Assembly (NCBI GenBank): GCA_019358975.1
Contig: JAHHIL010000002.1
Span: forward strand, 186,001-250,000
Source: Trichocoleus desertorum ATA4-8-CV12
GTDB taxonomy: Bacteria; Cyanobacteriota; Cyanobacteriia; FACHB-46
Direction: 5' to 3'
Length of the DNA: 64,000 bases
Notes under the pieces: generated by a model
The model's database searches: none
What the model was told of the DNA's origin: nothing
What the model saw: only the letters and a program-made list of their open reading frames with translations
Made by a program: the position numbers and the translations under genes
Part shown: one piece after another, positions 43,575 through 51,329 of the stretch
How the letters are laid out: each line of letters opens with the position of its first letter
Numbering within the stretch: the stretch's first letter is position 1

Positions 43575-44548
43575 CGCCCAGCGTAAGCGTTGATGGGTTC
43601 CTTAATAAAGCGAATGTAGAGATGCCTAAACGTAGACTTGAGCACGCGGGGCATCGCGAAATCGATCGCCATCATGCGAGTAGGTAGCTGCCAATCTAGG
43701 ATCTTGAGGTCTTCGGGCCGCAAATGCGGAAACTGCATATCTGCTGGCTCTACGTTTAGCCCTAACCGTTGAGCTGCCGCTGTGATAGGCACTGTGGTGG
43801 GGTCAACATTGAGGATTTCGAGCAAGGCGCGATCGAGCGCAAAGACATTGGTGGAGGCTCCAATCACGCCTAGATGCCGAGGCTCACCCCCACTAGGGCC
43901 ATTACCTTCGTGGCCAATAATGCCATCGACAATGGTGAGATCAGGGGCGATCGCCCGGGCTGTCTCGACTAACATTTCACCAAAGCGCTGGCTGTCTTTG
44001 CCCGCTTCCATGTGCCACCAAGCTTTCATTTTGCCAGGGACACAGCCGAATAGATTCTTGACCGCTAAGGTCAAAGTCAGTTGGACGTGGGATTTCACCT
44101 TGGGCAGGTTAATCACCACATCCGCATCCATCACTTCTTTAGACAGCAATAAATGATTGAAGTTGGCGCTGACGGTTTCATACCGTTTGCCGCTAAATTC
44201 CACAATCGGTAAGTTGAGTTCTTCAATCAAAGGCAAATAGCCATTGGCTACGGCAACGCCTCTAGCGCTACCAAAGGCGGGGCTATCTCCTAGAAATGGC
44301 TGTCCCCCTGCGGCCTGAACCATTTCCGCGACACAGTAAACTAGTTCGGCGCGAGTAATACATTCTTTACCAGGACGCGCCCCTGTCAGCAAATTGGGTT
44401 TCAACAAGACGCGATCGCCTGGTTTGACGAAGGCACTGATGCCACCTAAAGGTTCTAGTAATCGCTCCACGCTGGCTCGGAGTTCTTGCAGGTCGTAGGA
44501 GTCAGCTCGCAATAAACTGACAGAAGGCTGTAATGGCGTCATGGTCAA
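43571..44548 (-). CDS. DUF362 protein (putative iron-sulfur/cofactor-related)
   Basis: A 325-residue DUF362-family protein of unknown reaction. It contains LLKPNLLTGARPGKECITRAELV near residue 50, GGQPFLGDSPAFGSARGVA and the conserved KSHVQLTLTLAVKNLFGCVPGKMKAWWHMEAG. Cysteines are few, so it lacks the ferredoxin domain found in some homologues. No membrane segment. It overlaps the TPR gene by 4 bases at the 3' ends. ATG 44548 is preceded by a purine-poor leader; the second Met (MTPLQPS) is possible. Confidence 0.8.
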   Translation of the reverse strand: MTMTPLQPSVSLLRADSYDLQELRASVERLLEPLGGISAFVKPGDRVLLKPNLLTGARPGKECITRAELVYCVAEMVQAAGGQPFLGDSPAFGSARGVAVANGYLPLIEELNLPIVEFSGKRYETVSANFNHLLLSKEVMDADVVINLPKVKSHVQLTLTLAVKNLFGCVPGKMKAWWHMEAGKDSQRFGEMLVETARAIAPDLTIVDGIIGHEGNGPSGGEPRHLGVIGASTNVFALDRALLEILNVDPTTVPITAAAQRLGLNVEPADMQFPHLRPEDLKILDWQLPTRMMAIDFAMPRVLKSTFRHLYIRFIKEPINAYAGR

Positions 44549-44653
44549 GCAGAAGGATGGGTAAAGATGATGGGTGAAACAGAGAGAACGGGCTGTTAGA
44601 TAGCATAGAGGCCAATCTAGATTTCACCCCTAATCGATCGCGATAGTCAATCC

Positions 44654-44956
44654 CTATCGAGGTCGATTTAGCGCAGTCACCCACTGGGCTTCTGAGAGTA
44701 CCCCTTCCCCTTCGAGCGAGGTGATCGGTGGCTTCATCTCAATTTTCACCACTTGGCTGGCATTGATGAAGAGAGTTTCGTCTGGCAGTTTGACAACCCA
44801 CCACCCTTCACTCAGAAACCGCCGAATTTCTTGCCGAATGTCTTGTCGGGTCACTCCCGGCTCAGTCAAATGATGAATATTGAAAGAGTCTGACTGGCCG
44901 TTCAAGTAGTGAAAGGTAATGTAAGTCGGAGTTGGCTCGGAGTCCTGGCTATACAT
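44654..44956 (-). CDS. Conserved cyanobacterial hypothetical protein (100 aa)
   Basis: A 100-residue protein with PTYITFHYLNGQSDSFNIHH at the N terminus, followed by RQDIRQEIRRFLSEGWWVVKLPDETLFINASQVVKIEMKP. This looks like a small two-sheet or split-beta fold, with a sequence pattern common in cyanobacterial proteins of unknown function. ATG 44956 is used; an in-frame start eight codons upstream is possible. No neighbour shares its promoter obviously. Confidence 0.6.
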   Translation of the reverse strand: MYSQDSEPTPTYITFHYLNGQSDSFNIHHLTEPGVTRQDIRQEIRRFLSEGWWVVKLPDETLFINASQVVKIEMKPPITSLEGEGVLSEAQWVTALNRPR

Positions 44957-45101
44957 AGGCCCTCTTACTAATGTTTGCAATTCAGAAATGATTCATCTTA
45001 GGTTGAACCGTTCGGAGATGGGTATTTTCGTACCTTTTCTTTGAGAATTATGGGCATTCTCGGTCACGATTCTCTCAGCAGCTCAACGAAGGCGATCGCC
45101 C

Positions 45102-46529
45102 TTAAGTGGCAGTTTTGGACTTGGGCATCGCGCTCATTTGCTCTAGATCTAGAACTTTAGCCAATTCTTCAGGGTTCATTAAACCTTGCTCCAGCACAAT
45201 CTGACGCAGGGATTTGCCTGTTTCCAAAGACTCTTTGGCGATCGCGGCGGCGTTGAGATAACCAATGTGAGGATTCAAAGCGGTTACCAAGGCTAAGCTA
45301 CCTTCAGCGTAGTCAGCACAGCGATCGCGATTGGCTGTAATGCCGTTGATGCACCGCTCGCTCAAGGCTGCTAACGTGTTGCCTAGAATTTCGATGCTTT
45401 GAATCAGGTTATAAGCAATCAGCGGCATCATCACATTCAGTTCTAGTTGTCCCGCCTGAGCGGCCAGAGCGATCGCGGTGTCGTAGCCCATGACTTGGAA
45501 GCAAACCATTGAGGTCATCTCAGCCATCACTGGGTTGTACTTTCCAGGCATGATCGAAGAACCCGGTTGTACAGGCGGCAGTTGAATTTCCTTGAGGCCA
45601 GTTTTGGGGCCAGAGTCCATCAAGCGCAAGTCGTGAGAAATTTTGACGCAATCTTGGGCTAAATTCCGCAACGCCCCCGACACATTCACAAACGGAGCCA
45701 TGCTCTGCATTGCGGCCATCAAGTGAGGGGCAGGACGTAGAGGTTGGTTGAGTAACTGGGACAAAATTTGAGCGACGCGATCGCAATACTGAGGATGGGT
45801 GTTTAGCCCAGTGCCCGCAGCGCTACCGCCCAAACCCAACAGCATCAGATCTTGCGAGGCAGTTTCTAAGCGAGTCAAATGGTCGGTCAAAATTTGCGCC
45901 CAAGCTCGAAAGTTTTCCCCCAAGCGCACAGGTACAGCATCTTGTAAGTGAGTCCGACCAGAGCGCACAATATCTTGGAACTCCTCAGCTTTCGTGTCCA
46001 GTGCCGCGATCGCCCCAGACAAAGCAGGGTAAAGCGTATGTTCTAGCGCCAGTAGCCCGCCAATCCGAATGGCAGTGGGGATGACATCATTCGTTGATTG
46101 ACCATAGTTGACATGGTCGTTGGGATTGACCCGCTTGTAATTGCCTTTCTCGTCACCCAAAAGCTCTAAAGCGCGGTTCGCCAAGACTTCATTTATATTC
46201 ATGTGGTGCGAGGTGCCCGCTCCTGCTTGATACACATCCACCACAAACTGGTCACGCAACTTCCCAGTCAACACTTCATCGGTTGCCTGCACGATCGCTT
46301 GAGCAATCTCCTGGGGAATACAGCCTAGCTCACCATTGGCGATCGCTGTTGCTTTTTTAATCAGTACGCAGGCATCCACATAAGTCGGCAAAGGCTTGAG
46401 ACCACTGATGGGAAAGTTCTCGATCGCCCGTAGCGTTTGAATTCCGTAATAAGTTTCGGCTGGAATTTGTCGTTCTCCCATTGAGTCCCGCTCAATTCGG
46501 AAAGACATATTTCCTAGTGCATTCATCAT
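45102..46529 (-). CDS. aspA: Aspartate ammonia-lyase
   Basis: A 475-residue lyase of the fumarase/aspartase superfamily that deaminates aspartate to fumarate. The N terminus (RIERDSMGERQIPAETYYGIQTLRAIENFPISG) is the aspartase form, and the catalytic-loop signature GSSIMPGKYNPVMAE is present near residue 322 with Ser as the base. Substrate-binding SGRTHLQDAVPV and TSTNDVIPTA-like GQSTNDVIPTAIR segments are intact. Fumarase C is the nearest alternative, but YYGIQTLRA.ENF favours aspartase. The first two Met codons are adjacent; the second gives MNALGNMS. Encoded alone. Confidence 0.85.
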   Translation of the reverse strand: MMNALGNMSFRIERDSMGERQIPAETYYGIQTLRAIENFPISGLKPLPTYVDACVLIKKATAIANGELGCIPQEIAQAIVQATDEVLTGKLRDQFVVDVYQAGAGTSHHMNINEVLANRALELLGDEKGNYKRVNPNDHVNYGQSTNDVIPTAIRIGGLLALEHTLYPALSGAIAALDTKAEEFQDIVRSGRTHLQDAVPVRLGENFRAWAQILTDHLTRLETASQDLMLLGLGGSAAGTGLNTHPQYCDRVAQILSQLLNQPLRPAPHLMAAMQSMAPFVNVSGALRNLAQDCVKISHDLRLMDSGPKTGLKEIQLPPVQPGSSIMPGKYNPVMAEMTSMVCFQVMGYDTAIALAAQAGQLELNVMMPLIAYNLIQSIEILGNTLAALSERCINGITANRDRCADYAEGSLALVTALNPHIGYLNAAAIAKESLETGKSLRQIVLEQGLMNPEELAKVLDLEQMSAMPKSKTAT

Positions 46530-46688
46530 GACTTGCCCATCCTGGTGTAACAGCGACCAAAGCTCAAAATCCGTACAATGCCTGAAACAGTTAAGACATT
46601 TGTCTGATTAGTTTATCTGTCTCAGCCTGCACTATAGAAGTACCAAGCTGTATCTAAAACTTCAGGCTCAATAGAGTCTGAGCTGCTG

Positions 46689-47471
46689 TTGAGTAGGTTG
46701 AGTAAAGCACTGCGGAGCCTGAGCACTCAGATGACCAGAACAGCAGGTCCAGTTAACCCTTCCCCCAGTGAACCCGAACTTGCCATGCTTCATCTGACTC
46801 AAGTGGCAGCAAGACAGACCGCAGAACTTGCTCAAACACGCAATGCAGTCGAGCAAATGACCCAATCTATCCGAGCAGTAGCCGTAAACGCTCAGCAGAC
46901 CACTGGGATGGCTGCCTCGACTGAGCTAGAGGAACTAGCAATAGACAAAACGGTACAGCGACTCCTCAGGCTACAAGAAACAGTCGCTCATACAGCCAGA
47001 AAAGTGCAGCGACTCGATGAATCTTCCCAACAAATTTCGCAAGTTGTTTCGTCGATTCATCAAATTGCCTTACAAATTCCTTTATTGAAAATGAATGCTA
47101 CTTTGGCGACCGCACCTCCTCAGGACACGAGCCAAGACCTTGCCCCCATTGCGGCAGAAAAGGGCGATTTGGCAGTTGGATCTGTGCTTCAAGATGTCAA
47201 GCTTCAGGATGCCCAGCTTCAGGATGCCCACCGCAGCATCAAACAGATTGTGGAGGCATCTCACCAGGTTGAGCAATTAATTCGAGCCATTGCTAGAGCA
47301 ACTGTCTCTCAGGCCCAAACTTCTCAGGCTGTTGCCCAGTTAATCCAAGCGATCGCCTCAGCTTCCGAACCTACCTCTGAGGTAGCCCACAGTGCTGCGG
47401 CTTTTCTAGCTCAGGCTTCTAGGCAAACTCAATCGCTTCTAGACCCAGTCCATACATCGGATCAGTCCTAA
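46689..47471 (+). CDS. Stand-alone degenerate MCP/PilJ-like coiled-coil protein
   Basis: A 260-residue soluble helical protein. From about residue 100 it follows the PilJ-type chemoreceptor signalling domain (VQRLDESSQQISQVVSSIHQIALQIPLL and, later, IEASHQVEQLIRAIARATVSQAQTSQAVAQLI). The hairpin tip, in active receptors NxxIEAARAGExGxGFAVVAxEV, is replaced by MNATLATAPPQDTSQDLAPIAA, so CheA/CheW binding is unlikely to be normal. A short duplicated segment (LQDVKLQDAQLQDAH) is in the second half. No sensory or transmembrane part. The start is uncertain: TTG 46689 or ATG 46731. Confidence 0.7.
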   Translation: MSRLSKALRSLSTQMTRTAGPVNPSPSEPELAMLHLTQVAARQTAELAQTRNAVEQMTQSIRAVAVNAQQTTGMAASTELEELAIDKTVQRLLRLQETVAHTARKVQRLDESSQQISQVVSSIHQIALQIPLLKMNATLATAPPQDTSQDLAPIAAEKGDLAVGSVLQDVKLQDAQLQDAHRSIKQIVEASHQVEQLIRAIARATVSQAQTSQAVAQLIQAIASASEPTSEVAHSAAAFLAQASRQTQSLLDPVHTSDQS

Positions 47472-47644
47472 AGCTCTAAGCGGGCTATGGTTTTTGGTGA
47501 CTACTAGAATGGCCTGGGTAACTTAAGCTTGTAAGCCCCATAACTAAACTTAGCCAAACCCTAGCTAAATCTGACGTTTGGCTTTCGGCTACTAGCACAC
47601 ATTTTTATGATTAAGGCAGGTTCTACCTCATGCTTAGGTGCTAC

Positions 47645-48466
47645 ATGAGTCCAGATCAAGACTCTCGTGCCTGGTATAACCACGGGAATACACTTTATGG
47701 TTTAGGCCGCTATGAAGGAGCCATCGCCAGATATGACCGGGTGCTAGGGCAACAACCGGATGATTTTGAGACTTGGAGTTATCGCGGGTATGCTTTGTCT
47801 AACCTAGGTCGCTACACAGACGCGATCGCCAGTTTCGACCAAGCCATTGCTCTGTACCCCAATTTTGTCCTGGCTTGGCATGGTAAAGGTATTGCTCAAG
47901 CTCAGAGCCATCAATATGAAGGCGCGATCGTCAGTTTTGCCAAAGCTTTAGAGCTAGAACCCGAAGACCCCAAAGCTTGGTATAACCACGGCAATGCTTT
48001 AGGACGTTTGCGCCGCCATGCAGAAGCTATTCTTAGCTTTGATCGCAGCCTGTATTTCAAGCCTGACTACTACAGGGCTTGGTATCACCGAGGTACGGCC
48101 TTAGCAGAACTAACGTTGTATGAAGAAGCAATTGGCAGTTTCGACACCGCCCTCATGATTAAAGCGGATTGTCACTATGCCTGGAATTACCGGGGCATTG
48201 CGCTCTCAAAATTAAAACGGTATGACGAAGCGATCGCGAGCTTCGACCAATCACTCGCTGCAAAATCCCATAATCCAGGCGCTTGGTACAGTCTGGCTCG
48301 CTGTTATATAGCCCAGCAAAATTGCAATCAAGCTCTGAAATGTTTACACAAGGCAATTGAGCAAAGTCCAAACGTATACCGGACGATGGCTAAGCTAGAC
48401 GCTTGTTTTAAGCCAATTCGCCAAGTCGCAGACTTTAAAGTTTTAGTGTTGGGAAGAAATAATTAA
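47645..48466 (+). CDS. TPR protein, first of three in tandem
   Basis: A 273-residue protein with about seven 34-residue TPR units (WYNHGNTLYGLGRYEGAIARYDRVLGQQPDD, then similar) of the canonical TPR_1 type, ending in a non-repeat tail (NVYRTMAKLDACFKPIRQVADFKVLV). The ATG at 47645 is preferred because its product MSPDQDSRAWY parallels MSQSQGSQTWY of the next gene. It and the following gene (64 bases apart) are clear paralogues, so they arose by tandem duplication. Scaffold function is inferred from the repeats only. Confidence 0.8.
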   Translation: MSPDQDSRAWYNHGNTLYGLGRYEGAIARYDRVLGQQPDDFETWSYRGYALSNLGRYTDAIASFDQAIALYPNFVLAWHGKGIAQAQSHQYEGAIVSFAKALELEPEDPKAWYNHGNALGRLRRHAEAILSFDRSLYFKPDYYRAWYHRGTALAELTLYEEAIGSFDTALMIKADCHYAWNYRGIALSKLKRYDEAIASFDQSLAAKSHNPGAWYSLARCYIAQQNCNQALKCLHKAIEQSPNVYRTMAKLDACFKPIRQVADFKVLVLGRNN

Positions 48467-48529
48467 TCCGGAATGGATAATGTTATACAGGAATTGACTC
48501 AGTAATGTTTCAATTCCAGTCTCGGTGAT

Positions 48530-49336
48530 ATGAGCCAGAGTCAAGGGTCTCAGACTTGGTATAGTCAAGGTCATGTTTTGAGCGAACTCGGACGTTATGA
48601 AGGGGCACTCGATCGCTACGATCGCGTGTTAGAACTAAACCCAGACAGCCATCAAGCTTGGTGCGATCGCGGCTATGCTTTGGAGCATTTAGAGCGCTAT
48701 GAAGAAGCGATCGTCAGCTTTGAAAAAGCAATTTCTCTATCTCCCAAATTCACTCCAGCTTGGCATGGCAAAGGGATTGCCTTAGGCCGACTCAACCGTT
48801 ATGAAGAAGCGGTGGTTTGCTTTGACCGCATCATCAAGTGGAGTCGCGATGACTACCGAGCTTGGTACAACAAAGGCAACGCCCTCAGCCATCTTTGCCA
48901 ATATAAAGAAGCGATCGCTGCTTTTGACAAAGTTTTAGAATTTAAGCCTGATAAGTATCAAGCTTGGTACAAACGGGGTGTCGCATTAGCCTATCTAGGT
49001 CGCTACTCTGATGCGCTTACCAGTCTCGACAATGCTGTAACAATCAAGCCAAGTTGTCATTACGCTTGGAACTACCGAGGCATTGTTCTGATTAAGCTAG
49101 AACGCTGTCCGGAAGCCCTAGTTAGCTTTGAGCGCTCGTTAAATAGCGAGTCTTCCAACCCCAATGCTTGGTACGGCAAAGCTTGTTGCTACGCTTTATT
49201 AGACGATGTTGAGTTGACAGTTAACAATCTCTATCGAGCGTTTGATCTGAGTCCTAACTTGCATCGACTGATGGCGAAAACGGAGCCAATTTTTCATGAG
49301 ATGCAGCACTATGCCGAATTTCAAGCTCTCTTTTAA
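48530..49336 (+). CDS. TPR protein, second of three in tandem
   Basis: A 268-residue TPR protein of the same layout as the preceding gene: about seven 34-residue units (WYSQGHVLSELGRYEGALDRYDRVLELNPDS; WYKRGVALAYLGRYSDALTSLDNAVTIKPSC) and a similar C-terminal tail (NLHRLMAKTEPIFHEMQHYAEFQALF). Several glutamate-alanine-isoleucine-alanine codons are written as HIP1 octamers. Probably co-transcribed with the preceding gene. No catalytic domain. Confidence 0.8.
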   Translation: MSQSQGSQTWYSQGHVLSELGRYEGALDRYDRVLELNPDSHQAWCDRGYALEHLERYEEAIVSFEKAISLSPKFTPAWHGKGIALGRLNRYEEAVVCFDRIIKWSRDDYRAWYNKGNALSHLCQYKEAIAAFDKVLEFKPDKYQAWYKRGVALAYLGRYSDALTSLDNAVTIKPSCHYAWNYRGIVLIKLERCPEALVSFERSLNSESSNPNAWYGKACCYALLDDVELTVNNLYRAFDLSPNLHRLMAKTEPIFHEMQHYAEFQALF

Positions 49337-49606
49337 GCTTCAGCCCTGATCCTCAACACGTTCGATAGCCAGCGCCAACATCTTCAGGAAATTTACTGAA
49401 CTATTGGCAAAATTATATATTTGTGACAGTTGCAGCATTGACCTAAGGGCAGAGCCACTAACCTCCCTGTTTGCGTATACTGATAAGGATATGAGGCATC
49501 ATACAAATTTATTTCTGTCAAGATTAATTGTTTTGGCAGAGATTTATTCCATCTGAGCCTAAAGGCTTTGTAGTTTCAAGCTCAGGTCTACAGAACGAGC
49601 CCAACT

Positions 49607-50701
49607 ATGCTTGACACAGGTCAACTTCCTCTCAGTGGTGATCCGCTACTTTGGTTTCGCAAGGGTCTGCTCTTGGCTGAAACTAAAGAGTATGAGCAAG
49701 CAGTTGTTAGTTTTGATTGCGTTCTTAAGGTTCGGCCAGATTACTTTGAGGTCTGGTATGAGCGTGGTTTAGCCTTAGAAAACCTAGGTGCATATCACGA
49801 GGCGATCGCCAGTTACGATAGAGCGTTACAACTGCGACCCCATAAGGATGTAGCTTGTGAAATCTGGCAAAATCGAGGCGATGCCCAGCAATACGGCCTG
49901 GGAGACTATGCCGATGCCATTGCCAGCTATGAGAAGGCTTTACAGGTCAAACCAGGACATTACAAAGCTTGGCAAAACCGGGGTAACGCGCTCTTGTATG
50001 GGTTCAACCAATACAATGAAGCGATCGCTAGCTATGACAAAGCTTTACATCTAAAACCAGATTATTACTTAGCTTGGCGCAACCGAGGCAACGCTTTAGT
50101 AGAACTGGCTCGATACAATGAAGCGATCGCCAGTTACGACAGAGCGCTAGAAATTGAGCCGGCTGATCAAGCTGCTAGTTATGGCCGTAGTTGTGCGGTA
50201 GAGCGCTCAGGCTTAGCTTACAAGCAACCTACCACCAATCCAGTTTGGTACGGTCGGGGTTACTCAGAATCAAACCCCTTAGAAGAAAGCGCCATCGAAG
50301 CCAACGAGACAGCAGTTTTTACGAACTATCCTGCCGCAACTCGCCCCCAACCACAACCTGTTTTTGTGCTCGAAGATGAGCAGGGAACTAGGGAAATTAC
50401 CCTAGAGAAGTCTTGCTACTCAATCGGCAGAGACCCCAAAAGTGATATTTGTCTGCATTCCCAGTTCGTTTCTCGCCACCATGCAACCCTGCTAAAAATC
50501 CTTCGAGATGACGGCACATACATGTACCAACTGGTGGATGGTGTCCTGGGAGGAAAACGTAGCACTAACGGCATCTTGGTTAATGGTCGCAAGCATCGGG
50601 TGTGGGAGCTAGCTCCCGACGATGTAGTCGTCTTTGGCCCTCAAGTGCGAGCTACTTATCTCGCTGCATCCCCTTCTTCAGCGGATGTTGACCTCGACTA
50701 A
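49607..50701 (+). CDS. TPR-FHA protein, third of the cluster
   Basis: A 364-residue protein with about five TPR units (residues 12-210) and a C-terminal forkhead-associated (FHA) domain (about 263-355), which binds phosphothreonine peptides. FHA core residues are present: YSIGRDPKSDICLHSQFVSRHHATLL with the Arg, Ser and His of the binding loops, and STNGILVNGRK. Combining a scaffold with a phosphopeptide reader suggests a hub for Ser/Thr kinase signalling. A 270-base gap separates it from the preceding TPR gene. A Ser/Thr kinase is not in this window. Confidence 0.85.
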   Translation: MLDTGQLPLSGDPLLWFRKGLLLAETKEYEQAVVSFDCVLKVRPDYFEVWYERGLALENLGAYHEAIASYDRALQLRPHKDVACEIWQNRGDAQQYGLGDYADAIASYEKALQVKPGHYKAWQNRGNALLYGFNQYNEAIASYDKALHLKPDYYLAWRNRGNALVELARYNEAIASYDRALEIEPADQAASYGRSCAVERSGLAYKQPTTNPVWYGRGYSESNPLEESAIEANETAVFTNYPAATRPQPQPVFVLEDEQGTREITLEKSCYSIGRDPKSDICLHSQFVSRHHATLLKILRDDGTYMYQLVDGVLGGKRSTNGILVNGRKHRVWELAPDDVVVFGPQVRATYLAASPSSADVDLD

Positions 50702-51329
50702 CCCATCAAATTTTCAGCTCATTCTCCTGATCTAATCTCTTTACTAGAAATTTATCCGCTTAGTTGGTAGCTTTACGGATCTAGTAGCTAATCCGTGAGA
50801 TGTTAGATGCAGGCAACTAGAGCCCGAACTTGCCTCACTCATGCCTCTACATATTGGCAGGTCGCCTTTCGCTTCAGAGTAGCTGCCGTACTTGGCGTAG
50901 TTACTCAACTACTCCTCAATCGTTCCTCAAATTCGAACTTTAGAGGGAAGATAGTTTATTGGCTCTCAAGCTACAAATCGAGGCGTACTGCCTTGTTTTG
51001 AGCCTAGATTCAGGGTTTATCTCTCCAAGCAAAGGCATCCTCCGCCCTAGAAACTCTTAGTTCTAGAGCCTCTTCTAGGTAGCTTCTGGAAAACGCTGCA
51101 TGTAGTGTTTTATTGCAGATACAAGACTTGAACCTTGATCGGGACTTGGTTTAGTCACACCGTCAGCCTAGTCCTTTAACTGATGGGGCTAGGGTTTGTG
51201 GTTGTGAGATCCGCAACCATAAATATTTCTTTGACGACCTCTAGCAACGAAAAAAGCTAGGGCCAGGAAACGTCGCTGAATTTAAATCGATACTAATTGA
51301 CACTAATCGAGTGAGTAAAGGGAGTTGAC
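50702..51329. other. Intergenic stretch upstream of sucrose synthase
   Basis: About 630 bases without a supportable gene; a + frame of 64 residues (50807-51001) lacks any pattern. It should contain the sucrose synthase promoter. The ribosome site AAAGGGAG lies seven bases before the start codon at 51330. Confidence 0.4.

Noticed and set aside
50807-51001. 64-residue plus-strand frame before sucrose synthase
   Set aside because: Basic, low-complexity translation with no ribosome site and no resemblance to a known family.
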